From Aquila chrysaetos chrysaetos (Eukaryota > Chordata > Aves > Accipitriformes > Accipitridae): a DNA stretch of 64,000 nt. The position numbers and the translations under genes were made by a program. The notes below the pieces were generated by a model, which saw nothing but the letters and a program-made list of their open reading frames with translations, was not told where the DNA came from and ran no database searches. Positions 35,401-45,841 of this stretch are shown piece after piece; the first letter of the stretch is position 1, and the number at the start of each line of letters is the position of its first letter. Location of the stretch: the NCBI RefSeq assembly GCF_900496995.4, contig NC_044011.1:22910041-22974040 (forward strand), read 5' to 3'.

Positions 35401-37248
35401 CATGAGAAGGGTCTGAAAAAAGCAGGACACAGTTCTGAAAGCCTAAGTGCAAATTTCTCTGGTAACGCTAATTGCAAGTCAGAGAATGATAAAATAGAGC
35501 TAGAAACTGCAGGAAAAGATCTAGTGGCTATGACAACTCACAAGCCAGCAATGAGTCAGAGTTATCATTCTACTGCAAAAAGGAGCCCTTAGTAGGTTGT
35601 ATAAATAGAACCAACCCTTCTCTTTAAGGAATGTGAAATAAACTTTTTATGGCGCTGCTAGTGCCACAGCTGAGCACTGTGCAGAGTTTTGTATGGGATC
35701 TACCCAGAGAATCCAGGGACAGATGAACAGTTCCCTAGAAAACACAGCCATTGAGGAAGAGCTGATTGACTGACTGACAGGTAAGTTTAATCAAAGCACC
35801 ACTCCCCACACTGGAGGTGAGAGCTAGCATGCTGAGGCATGCTGTCTGGCCTCAGGTCCACATCGTGACTGCAGGAGTCGATAGCAAGAGCCTAGGTGGA
35901 GACAGCATAACACAGCAAAGGAAACAAAGACAAACTCTTGAAGATGGGGAAGGGGGGTGTGTGTGTATATGCATGCATAAGCAGCAGCAGCAAGTCTTAT
36001 TCCAGACTGAGGTGGGGACCTACTGATTTAGAGCAGTGATGGGAAATAGTGACATCCCTGAGCATAAGCGTACACTGCCAAATGCCCTTCATCATCACAG
36101 GTTTTAAAGAGTATTTGTTTGAGGCTCCCTTGGAGCTAGGATAGGTGAGCACACATTTTAAGGAATCTTTATTTGCTATTATTATTTCTCAATACTACCC
36201 TGGAAGTTTAGTAGTGTGCTTTTTGTTCCCCTTACAGATTGTTACGAAGGCCCCAAACTGCGAGCGTGGATCTAAGCAGCACTTGAAAAGAAACAGTTCC
36301 CATTTTAATACATTGCAGCTCATTATTACATTCCATTTTTGTTCTAACAGGCAGACTTCATACTACGTGACAGTGCTAAGAAAAAAGTGAAATGCTCCTC
36401 TTTCTCCATAGGTAAATTTAGGAGACACATATGCTTCACAAAAGCTCCAGAATTTCACTGGTAGCACTCAAACGCTTTGTAATTTGATCCAAAAGAAAAA
36501 GAGGCAAGGCTAATCTAAGACAGCTATTGTAGTTATAAAGGCCAAATCCTCATTCATCAGTTTAGGACTACACTTTGTTCCTGGAAAACCCATTACAATT
36601 TTGTTCATTGTTCAATACCTTCTGCTTTTTCTTTTTTTAAATTGTAACAATAATACACTAATGTTCCCTAATGATGGTTTGTCCATTGCTCTGACTTTTC
36701 ACAAAATCCTCATTAGTGTCAGAAGTGCCGAGGTCCACATTATCTTCTATAAGAACTGGAAAGCTTGCATATAGCAAGCATCCCTTTCCCTGCTCTTTGT
36801 CATGAATTCTGTGACTGTTGAACTCAGCTTAGTAATTTCATGCTTATAAGTCCTCTCTTTCCTACCTACACTGAGCTTAAAAGGGCTTTTATGAATATAT
36901 TGCTTAAAGCTTGTGACAAATTGTTGCTTCTTTTTGTTCACAAAGGGTTTGGTTGAGTATTTCCCATACTATTCCTTCCTTTCCATAATTTCTGCATTAA
37001 GTCACTATGAACAGCCCCAACTTCTATACCATCCCCTCAGCCAGATTAAATACAATACACTAGGCAGTTGCTTCTTCAGGATATTCTTCCACCTTTCTTT
37101 CACAGCTGTGACTTCTGGTACAGTAACAGCTCATGGTTTACTATTTTTAGCACCCACTAAGACTGTACATTACCTGCAGCACACAATAGTAGTGTTACAT
37201 TTCTCTTCAGTGAGATAGGGAAAAAAGACATACATACATTTATACATA
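32403..37248. other. Interval between the convergent SLC2A12 and TBPL1 3' ends
   Basis: No recognised gene. It contains a LINE remnant (35310-35770), a T10/G10 homopolymer junction (33845-33864), and several minus-strand stretches that look coding but are broken (34210-34479, 34569-34904, 36658-36941). Those are reported as findings because no family could be assigned. SLC2A12 3' UTR may extend into the left part. I see nothing I can name in 32410-33840, 33870-34200 or 35780-36640. Confidence 0.7.
35310..35770 (+). mobile_element. Ancient CR1-like LINE fragment with decayed RT motif
   Basis: The plus strand reads ATTACAGAATAAGCTTATTA (35323), then AAATTTGCAGGCAATACTAA (35341), i.e. LIKFAGNTKLGE, a decayed form of the LIKFADDTKLGG reverse-transcriptase block of CR1-type LINEs. 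The following pieces stay in order: GCAGGAAAAGATCTAGTGGC (35509), CTCACAAGCCAGCAATGAG (35537), CTACTGCAAAAAGGAG (35570), GGTTGTATAAATAGAACCAA (35596) and CACAGCTGAGCACTGTGCAG (35666). The two aspartates of the catalytic FADD are replaced by G and N, and the frame has stops, so it is dead. Confidence 0.65.
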
Positions 37249-37254
37249 TTTATT
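37249..37254 (-). terminator. TBPL1: Candidate distal TBPL1 poly(A) signal AATAAA
   Basis: TTTATT on the plus strand gives AATAAA on the TBPL1 strand, 1.17 kb after the stop codon. Another AATAAA lies at 37981-37986 and a third overlaps the stop codon. Which is used cannot be told from the sequence. Confidence 0.4.
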
Positions 37255-38421
37255 GTATCTTTTTAAAAGTAGCATTTGCAGTTACTTTTAAGCATTCACC
37301 TCTCTTCTGCTTCAAATGTGCACTTACTGAGAGAAACATCTACTGGCTTCCAAGTCCAAGATTAATACCAATAATAATACATGCCAGAATCAAGCTTCAT
37401 TGCTTGTTGGCAGCTCCTGTCATGAAAATATTATACAGTAAGAAGAGCGTAGAAAAGGTCTGTGTTAATCCTTCAGCAATAGGCTGGGGCTGGATTAGCG
37501 TGACCATACCATCTTCTCAAGTTGAAGCACAACACCACTTTCCTGAAAACCGAAGCTCACATAGTAACTTTTTTCCTTTTGCATCCAGTAGGTGGACAAG
37601 GCAGTTGGTTTTTCTACAGTAGCTTCTTTAGTTGATAAGATTTCCTCATCATCTACAGGAAAACACTCGCTGTAGACCTTTATATTTAGAAATGTCTTCT
37701 CTTCATGTAACAGCAAGAAAATACTTGAAGTCTGGCATGTAGTTAAGAGAACTGGGAACAAACCAAATTTCATCCTCGGATAAACATACGTAACTACTAT
37801 AGATTTCAATCTAACCCACGCACAAAGTTTTACACGTACTACAATTAGAAACAGAAGGTATCAGCGAAAGACTATTCTTACATTGTTTCAAATTAATTTG
37901 CAGCTATACAATTTTAAGTGTAATAGAAAAAGGGAAAGGAATATAACAGAACAGGTATGAAGAGAAATATTTTCCAAACTTTTATTTGTGCACATTCATC
38001 AGGTGAAAAAGATAACTTTTACAGCTTCTTTGGTGCCCAATATTCAGCATACAAAAATGTAAAAGACTATTCACAAATAAAACACAAGCTCAAACTAAGA
38101 AAAAAAAATAATGTTTTAAAGGTAGTGCACATCGTGACAGCTTTGCTTATGAATACACAGAAATTACTGCAAAAATAAATAGAATGTCTTTTTAAAAGCA
38201 GCAATTTCATATCTTGTAAACTTCCGTTTTTACAATACAGCACTGTTAAGAGTAAAATCCAAAAGAACTGGAGTTTATACTGTAGCCATGAGCAAGTAAA
38301 AGAGTCTGTATTCCTCTGCTATGGTTGGTCCAGTTTTCCTTTTTGCTTTTAGTCCAATGTGCAGCAGTCTTTAAAGGTGCTTGGTTAGGGAACCTAACCA
38401 TCAAGTGGTGAATTATAAAAT
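37255..38421 (-). other. TBPL1: TBPL1 3' UTR (extent inferred)
   Basis: AT-rich sequence following the TBPL1 stop. It carries a perfect hairpin at 38382-38400, an AATAAA at 37981-37986, and a 104-codon open frame on the same strand (37495-37809) that matches nothing I recognise. The UTR end depends on which poly(A) signal is used. Confidence 0.45.
38382..38400. repeat. Perfect inverted repeat just after the TBPL1 stop
   Basis: TGGTTAGG (38382-38389) and CCTAACCA (38393-38400) pair exactly around GAA. In the TBPL1 mRNA this hairpin would lie 21 nt after the stop codon. Confidence 0.8.
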
Positions 38422-38492
38422 TTATTTCCTGCTTTCAAACACGAACGGGTAAATCTGTTCCACAGCACTGGCAACAGCCTTTACATTTGGCC
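38422..38492 (-). CDS. TBPL1: TBPL1 last coding exon (C-terminus)
   Basis: After a T-rich tract and ACGTCTCAG the exon completes Gly and encodes PNVKAVASAVEQIYPFVFES then RK and TAA at 38424-38422. This is the final helix of the second TBP-core repeat. Mammalian TBPL1 continues with E-I-L before its stop. Here the Glu codon reads TAA, and the next two codons still read ATT TTA (Ile-Leu) followed by TAA. The protein is therefore 183 residues instead of 186. Confidence 0.95.
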
Positions 38493-41358
38493 CTGAGACG
38501 TATTTAAAAAAAAAAAAAAGGCAGTAGGAAGAGAAAAGTCAGGGAAATGGAAATTAAAACAATAGTATCTTTAAAATAACCTTAATATTTTTAGCTACTA
38601 CAACTTTATACTGTAGACAAAAATAATTTCTCCCCCATTCCTCCCAACTTAAGGTGTTCCTCTGATGACTTTTACTTACAAGAAAAGACTCTTGCATGAA
38701 ATCTGCAAGATGTTCTACACTGGTCAATGGCTAGACTACAAATAAATAATACTGTCATTTAATTTCATAACAACTTGGGTGCTTTTTGATTTACTGGCTT
38801 AAAAAGTCAGCCCAGAGAAGAAGGCAGAGCCTGAGTGGCAGAGGTAAAAGAAATACTTTTACTTATGTTAATCTTCTAGGAATTTGTATTAGTCAAAGCC
38901 TACCCAATTTTAGCTTTTCTTTTAAAAACCTACCAACAAAAACTACTGCTAAATAATGCTGCATTTAACCTGAGTATGTTTCAAGCAGTGTTATTTTATG
39001 TTTGAAAATTGTAGACTATTACTTTCTAGTCTGGATTTTGCAAATAGCACCACCATTGATCTCAGGACAAAACCTGCAAGCCAGGGAATGGTTATTGTCT
39101 CAGGATGAAGCATATGAAGGTTATCTAACACAGTCTATGAACATTTGGGGAAAGAAAAGGAAGAATGAACTAGCAATGCTTTCTAACGGTACTAGACCAT
39201 TTTATGCAATGAACAATTAAGATTGCAAATAAGTGAGCAGTAACATGGCAGAAGAAATTCATCCTGGACAGAAGTTTGGTGATGCAGATAAATGAAAACA
39301 GCAATTTCTCACGTGCTTTGATGACTGTGAACTCAGTGGTTTTTTACCTTGCTTTAGACTTCAAAAATTTCTTCCAAGTATAGAGAACTATTCAAAATGG
39401 CTCCCCAAAATCATAAGTAACTTATAACTTATTTAACTTATTTAAGTAATGATGGAAATACTGTTTTAATTTACATGTTTAGTCAGAAAAAAAATGGAAT
39501 GGAATAGGATTCTTCCTGTATTTTCAAACTTTGCGAGTTAAGCACTCCCCTAAAACAAGCCTGGTGAAAGATACTTGCTTTCTGGGCAGATATTGCACCT
39601 TCCTTAAATTTGTCTGCTATTACAAAAAAAGCAAGTTCTAGAGAAAGCCTTCAGAAAGTGAGAGTATGAGTAGGCAAATCATTCTTGTAAAAAAAATGTC
39701 ACTCCCTGTAGGGTTGAAGAGGTGTAAAAACTGGATCATCATTGCAGGGAGTGTAAGAGAAGAAAACAAAACAAACCCCCAAACAACCCCCTCATCGCTC
39801 ATTTTGGAGGAAGAAAAATTACTACTTCTTCCTATTACATATCAGTTCTTTTTCTTCTCTCAATGTAACTCTAAATCTTTTTATACTTGTCCCATTAAAA
39901 AAAAAAAAACACCTTCCTGTTTTTTTATAACATTTCTAATTATGTATCTCAAATAAAATTCTTTGAGTAAGTGGCATGACAAGTACTAGTACTACAGTAA
40001 TATGAATGGTGAAACAGAACCTCATCTGAATGCACTTGAGAGGGAGTAGAGTAAGGTTGAAAAGTAATTTTAAAAATTTTTAGAACAAAAAGCATAAGAC
40101 TGTGGACTTTTTTTTTTTCCCTAGAAGAAAGGCCTAGGCAAAACAGAAGGCTTCAAAACCAAAAGGGGTCTCAAATATTTCAAACTCGCTGTAACGTAAA
40201 ACTTTGATGTTTACCATATTTGCCTTCATATTTGAAAGAACAATTCTGGAAATACGAAAGTGATTTTGTCCCGTATATGGAGTAATAAGAATCTTACAGA
40301 AAGGCTAAAACTCATTAGGAGGCTGACAAGACACACTGACAGCCTTTTATTACTGCAGTGATACTCAAGCTTCTTATTTATTTTAAATTTAGTTTCTAGT
40401 TTTGGCTAGACCAGTTGCTCTGTTCAGAACATATACTGCTATCTTGAAATACTTTTTAGCCCTATATTTTCAGATTACCAAATCTGATGGAGTCTTCTTT
40501 AAAAAATACTTCTCCTGATATCTTGTGAGAAGTGTTCCCCTTAAAGCCTAGGTATTTGTTAAGGAGTTAAGATGTGAAAATAAAAATCCCTACCCAACTT
40601 CTGAACCAGTAGCTGAGCTCTAACACAAGACAGAATTCCCACTGAAGTGATATAAAGTGATGTTTTTTGGTTCTGTACCATTTTAAGGGGTATTCTCTAA
40701 AAAAACTGGCTTCTCGTATCTGGAAGCCTATGGTGGACACCTCACAAGCAAACATAACAAAGAATGGAAAATGAAAATTAGGATGAGAGAGGAAAAAAAA
40801 CACGGCATGGCATCTTCAAGACCCAGGACAATCATGTGTCTGATTACATGGGGAAAAATCACTAATGCCTGTGATTCAGGTGGTGGTTCTCTCTCAGCTG
40901 AGCTTTAAGAGAAAGAGCACAAGTCTGAAGAACTGCAAGTATTGATCAAGTTCAGTTATGACAAAATGCTATGCTATCCTATACATTTCCATAAATCTCC
41001 AGTTTGGAAACATATTTATGAAAGGGATGTTAATGCTACATATGCAGTGTAGTCTACAGCACTATGAAGGCGAAAAAAAAGAAGAAAATTCAAATAAACA
41101 ATAAAAACCTGCATTCTCAAGTCTTATCTCACTTTTGTTTCCATAAAACCCAGTAATTTTTGAGCCTACTAATAATAACACCTTCTCTACAACTCTTTCA
41201 GCACTTTCACTCAAAAACAAACTAGGTGCTAGTCCTGGGAAACAAAATCCCTTCACCATATCTTTTGACTATTTCAAACATCTTACTTTCCTAAACCTAC
41301 TGGCCCTAAAGTTAAATATTCCCAACAAGTTAAATATTTATTTTTGACATCAAAATAC
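38493..41358 (-). other. TBPL1: TBPL1 intron 6 (2.9 kb)
   Basis: GT-AG intron (GTATTTTG to CTCAG) on the minus strand. AT-rich, with A/T homopolymers near 38503-38519, 39895-39909 and 40109-40119. No recognised element or gene. Confidence 0.9.
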
Positions 41359-41453
41359 CTGTAACTGTGATACTGCCTGTGGAAAAAATCTGTAAGGTAG
41401 CTCTGAGAGTTTTTATTCTGTAACACACGGCAGGATGAAGTTCTGGTTCATAA
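41359..41453 (-). CDS. TBPL1: TBPL1 coding exon 6
   Basis: The exon starts after TTTTCTAG. Its first T completes Ser, and it encodes YEPELHPAVCYRIKTLRATL then QIFSTGSITVT, ending one base into Gly before GTATTT. It covers the second TBP-core repeat, where TBP has the equivalent 'YEPELFPGLIYRM' and 'FVSGKIVLTGA' strands. It differs from human by Ser to Thr in RIK-T-LRA. The intron on its 5' side is only 100 bp. Confidence 0.97.
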
Positions 41454-41553
41454 CTAGAAAACAAAATAAAAGGTAAAAATTATAGATCTAGAACGGAAAA
41501 AGAAAAGCTTAAGAAGTATGCCAAGATTATAATTCTTTAAAATCCTACCGTAC

Positions 41554-41657
41554 CTCGCATGAGGTCTGTTATTCTTCGTAAATTCTGGCAATCTGATCTC
41601 AAAGGGCATGTTGCACACTGCTAAAACATTCACAACTTTAAAATCTGTGAAAATTAC
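41554..41657 (-). CDS. TBPL1: TBPL1 coding exon 5
   Basis: Encodes VIFTDFKVVNVLAVCNMPFE then IRLPEFTKNNRPHA, ending AG before GTACGG. This joins the end of the first TBP-core repeat to the start of the second. TBP itself reads [20 protein letters not shown] here, so the DNA-contacting residues differ, in agreement with TBPL1 not binding canonical TATA boxes. The exon begins with GTAATT directly after TTTTGAAAAG; the protein frame settles the boundary. Confidence 0.97.
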
Positions 41658-43403
41658 CTTTTCAAAAGAGAGGAAAAAAAGACATTAGAAATTCAGTTTA
41701 CAGTGAGGCAGATGTATGGGCTGCAAAAAAAAAAAGTTAGAATACTAATTAGAATATTTTGATGAGATTTCAAAATTAAAACCTTGTGATTGATGCATTT
41801 CTAATCGCAATCTAAACAGTACTTAATGGACTCAAATCACTTACTTTATCCTTCTGTGGTACAGTAACTGTTGAACTAGACAATTCACAGTTGTATTATA
41901 TGGTTATAGCACAGTTTAACAATGAGACACAGAAACAACTCATATTGCTGTACTAAACACCACCAAATTGAAAATAAACTAAATTAAATAGCTCATGCAA
42001 CATCAAAATAAGCAGAGAAAAAGCTTAGATTTCATTGTTACAAGAATCTTACACAATTTGAAAACTTCTTTAATGCCTTGTTGCTATACATCATTTTTAT
42101 TAAAGCTAAGAATAAGAAAAAAGGTGAAAATTTTTTTGTTTCAAATCTCCAGTGGCTAGTACAGCAAGCTGTTTTTCTACTCCATTACTTTCTGAAACCC
42201 AGCTCAAACTACTGGCTTTCAGTTATTCTTTACCACAGCCATTTTAGATGACAATAAAATAGTCAATGGACAATTCCTAAACAAACAACTGCACTGCTGA
42301 GAAGTCAGTGTTGGAAATACCACTGAATAAACTTTTGTTCATTTTCTGAGATTTCCTAAACTTAAAATGACCATTACTTAGTCAAAACTTTTTAGAAGAA
42401 TACTACCAGTAGAAGCAACTTATCTTTATAAAAGGTCAACTATCAATTTAATCTTCAAAATATATTCCACTTAAACCACTGACTTTACTATAAAACTTGG
42501 TGTGTCCACCCTGGAAGCACTGTTCACCTCAGTGATTTAATGTTCCATTCCAACTTTAAGAGGCTGAGTCTAATGTATGCATTTGTAACAGTAAGAGTGT
42601 CTAACTTCTGCTTGGGTCTGATGCAGCACTACCATGACAGCCCATCACCACTGCCTTTATGTACTACAATCAAAGGTATCCTGTCCCTGCCAAAGGACAG
42701 CCACTGTGTCTATGTAATTGTCTGTCTGTAAACTGAAACTGCGGGTAAACAGCATAACTGACTACCAGAAAGTTTTAGAGTACTAAAATGTGTAATTTTA
42801 AGTCATTCATGTTGCTGTTTTTCAACATTTACTGTGAAATGCAAGTGGTGTTTTTGACTGGTAATGTTAACCCAAGCCCAGAAAAAAGAGGGGTTTCACA
42901 TTCTAAGTATTTTATTTGGCTTATTTCTTGCTGTGCATCCTGACAGTGCAGAAGCACTTTTTGTCTCCTCTTTAATTAAAGAGGCTCAAACTTGCCCTTA
43001 ACAAGATGGACACATATCTGCTATTCCATCAGAAATGAGGGAAAACTATGTTAAAATGACAGTTAGGTTTATACTCTTCAGCACTCCTTCCAAATAAATC
43101 TTTCAAGATACTCTAAATTCTATCCAAGAAACATCTGTGGGTGGTTCATTTATTAAACAAATTTTGTTGTTCATTAGCCAGTGAAGAAGCACTTCTCTGA
43201 GCTGCCAAACGAAACTCAAATCCACAAAATAAAACAGCTTCTCTTTAGCCAGCATCTGGAAAACGTATGCCGACACAAAAGGGACATCTGAGTGAAAACA
43301 TGCTCACTGCTAAATTGTTATGCTCCCTCGTATTTGTTTCTTTCTTAAAAAATGGTCTACCAGCATTGCTTGAGTCATACAAGTCCTTTTTCATTAGAAT
43401 TAC
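41658..43403 (-). other. TBPL1: TBPL1 intron 4 (1.7 kb)
   Basis: GT-AG intron from GTAATT to GAAAAG. AT-rich, nothing recognised. Confidence 0.9.
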
Positions 43404-43467
43404 CTGAAAACCTAGTTTCTGTAGACTACGAGCTAATCGTCTGGCACCAAATTTAGCTTCTTCTTCA
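43404..43467 (-). CDS. TBPL1: TBPL1 coding exon 4
   Basis: A 64-base exon after CTTTATAG. Its first T completes Ser, and it encodes EEEAKFGARRLARSLQKLGF then Q, ending at CAG before GTAATT. This is the long helix of the first TBP-core repeat (TBP: [21 protein letters not shown]). It is identical to the mammalian protein. Confidence 0.97.
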
Positions 43468-44966
43468 CTATAAAGGAGAAAAAAAAGAATCTAGCATTAA
43501 CAGAAATAAAGTATGTATTTGTGTGCACACATACCACAATAGCTACTCAGACTACAAAGTGAACTGTTATATCGTGCAGCACATGAACCATGATCACATG
43601 GACAGCCTTCATTATATCCTACTGTATGTATTACATTTTAACTATCTAGATAGTCAAATGGAGTCCTTTACGCCCTGTTTGAAGAATATCCTGGCACTTG
43701 GCTCCAGCTGAAGTGGGAGACATATTTTGATCATACATACTCTCAAGAAACAGATACGATCACAGGTAGTCTGGAGTTAACGTCCTAAACAATCATCTTC
43801 CTTTTTGAGACAGAGATTATATACAGAAAGTATGCAAATTTACTATCGTACCTTATCCTTACTCCATAATGCAGACATATCTTAAAGGAATTCAGCTGTT
43901 AAGAGTTTAGCAAGTCTCAGATCTATCTGAACTGAGAACCTGCTGTTGCTTCTTTCCAGTCCCTCAAGACTGTACAACTTGATTAAATTCAGGTGGGTTT
44001 TCATGAAAGAGTAGGAGATATCCCTCAAAAAAGGTCATTCCTTCCCAAGTTTCAAGTTCTGACTAAAAACATAGAATTCTTAAAGAGTTCTCAAATTAAA
44101 TCTCTAGGATGTTCTTCATAAAGTAGTCTTCCCTGCTGCTCTCCCAGAAGGCTGAACTGATGTTGCTTATGATTTCACCTTAGTCTGAGTGTTGTGGTTT
44201 AACCCCAGCCAGCAACTAAGCACCACACAGCTGCTCACTCACTTCCCGCTACACCCAGTGGGATGGGGGAGAGAATAGGAAGTAAAAAGGTAAAACTTGT
44301 GGGTTGAGATAAGAACAGATTAATAGAACAGAAAGGAAGAAACTAATCATGATAATAATAACAATAATAAAATGACAATAATAATAAAAGGATTGGAATA
44401 TACAAAACAAGTGATGTACAATGCAATTGCTCACCACTCGCCGACCAATGCCCAGTTAGTTCTGAGCAGTGATCCCCCCCCAGGCCAACTCCCCCCAGTT
44501 TATATACTGGACATGACGTCACATGGTATGGAATACCCCTTTGGCCAGTTTGGGTCAGCTGTCCTGGCTGTGTTCCCTCCCAACTTCTTGTGCCCCTCCA
44601 GCCTTCTTGCTGGCTGGGCATGAGAAGCTGAAAAATCCTTGACTTAGTCTAACCACTACTTAACAACAACTGAAAACATCAGTGTGTTATCAACATTCTT
44701 TTCATACTGAATCCAAAACATAACACTATACCAGCTACTAGAAAGAAAATTAACTCTACCCCACCTGAAACCAGGACACTGAGGCAGACACTTCATATAG
44801 AAAACTTGATCCCAAATATGTAGCTTGGCAAAGATCTATGTGTGATCCTGTAGAAGTGAATCTTAACAGTGGCAAGTACTGCCTCTTGCCATCTTCTTCA
44901 TTTACAACATTCTATTTTAAAATACACAAGAATTTACAGCTAGAGAAAGAATCTTCATGAACTCAC
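43468..44966 (-). other. TBPL1: TBPL1 intron 3 (1.5 kb) carrying a solo LTR
   Basis: GT-AG intron from GTGAGT to TTTATAG. About 40% of it is the LTR at 44190-44778. The remainder (43470-44180) is unremarkable. Confidence 0.9.
44190..44778 (-). mobile_element. Solo LTR of an avian endogenous retrovirus, 5-bp target duplication
   Basis: A 589-bp element with TG at one end and CA at the other, flanked by exact direct repeats CTGAG (44185-44189 and 44779-44783). The two ends are near-inverted (TGTTGTGG...CCAGGACA). I recognise this LTR type from avian genomes. Five-base duplications are typical of ERVL-like elements. No gag, pol or env lies beside it, so it is a solo LTR left by recombination. 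Reading on the minus strand gives a TATA box (44499-44507) about 10 bases downstream of a perfect TGACGTCA. From this the LTR is inferred to face the same way as TBPL1. No AATAAA or ATTAAA is present on that strand. A (AAT)n-rich patch (44341-44390) is part of the LTR. Confidence 0.9.
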
Positions 44967-45049
44967 CTTGTGGCTCCTGTGCAAATAACTTTTCCTGAGG
45001 ACCAAATTGTGGCGGTAATCCTAGGCTTCCTAAGCTTCATTAATACTTT
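44967..45049 (-). CDS. TBPL1: TBPL1 coding exon 3
   Basis: After CTTTTTAG the exon encodes KVLMKLRKPRITATIWSSGK then VICTGAT, ending AG before GTGAGT. It forms the central strands of the first TBP-core repeat (TBP: [29 protein letters not shown]). It differs from human by Ile to Val after SSGK. It begins 189 bp downstream (in transcript order upstream) of the LTR edge. Confidence 0.97.
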
Positions 45050-45706
45050 CTAAAAAGAAAAAAAATAAAAGCGGAAGAATTGGGAATTAGTGGTAGTTCA
45101 ATTTCATACTGGGGAAAAAAAAAAAATCAACTGTTAGACAAATCAACTGTTACACTAATACTTCCTTTATTTTTGATAGCCTTGAACTGTTCCTTAATCT
45201 CTTTCAGTAATTAAAAAAAAAACCAAAACAAACAGCTCTTGAGAAGAGCAAAATAAGCGTGGAATATCTCAGCCAGTGATTCAGTGTTCACAAAACAGAT
45301 TAAATTAAGGTATTTTCCTCTGAATAAAAAGCTGAAAGCTACAAGCATTGTGCTAATTTTTTTCTATTTACAGTGACTCCCACATTGCTGGCTCCTTATC
45401 AGGATATATTTTCTTGACAAAACCGTCAAATTTTGGGAGGCAAAAATGGACCCTGAGGTGTAAGATGTCTCATCACATGCCTTATACACACTAGTAACCT
45501 CAATAGTTGCAGTCTTCTGAGACAATATTTACCCACTCCCCTTACTGTACGTTTAGTCTATGACAGACTAAATGCCTATCAAGACAGAAATACAGAAATA
45601 AAACTATGCTTTTCTCTATCCACCATACACAGGTATCAGACACAAGAATGTTTAGCTTAAGGAACATTCGTAAAAACAGATAATTGAGGTATGTTGAATC
45701 TCTTAC
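45050..45706 (-). other. TBPL1: TBPL1 intron 2 (657 bp)
   Basis: GT-AG intron from GTAAGA to TTTTTAG, AT-rich. Nothing recognised. Confidence 0.9.
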
Positions 45707-45841
45707 CCCAACATCACGCTTGTATATCACATTTGCTCCCTCTAATGCAATCTTCCTCAAGTTTAAATGACATCTTGTTCTAAAAACACACACTACATTT
45801 GTTATTAAAATGTCCAATGCAACATCACTGTCCGCATCCAT
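45707..45841 (-). CDS. TBPL1: TBPL1 first coding exon (TBP-like protein 1, TRF2/TLF)
   Basis: TBPL1 is a nuclear TBP-related factor that binds TFIIA and TFIIB but not canonical TATA boxes, and directs transcription of selected genes, notably in spermiogenesis. This exon starts at ATG 45841 and encodes MDADSDVALDILITNVVCVF then RTRCHLNLRKIALEGANVIYKRDVG, ending in phase 0 before GTAAG. It is identical to the mammalian N-terminus. The six coding exons (135+83+64+104+95+71 bases) join without any frame problem into 183 residues forming two TBP-core repeats, with no N-terminal extension such as TBP has. Upstream within the same exon are two short upstream ORFs. The start is fixed by homology. CpG-island promoter, broad expression expected. 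Confidence 0.98.

Noticed and set aside
44341-44390. (AAT)n-like microsatellite
   Set aside because: Part of the LTR body rather than an independent repeat.
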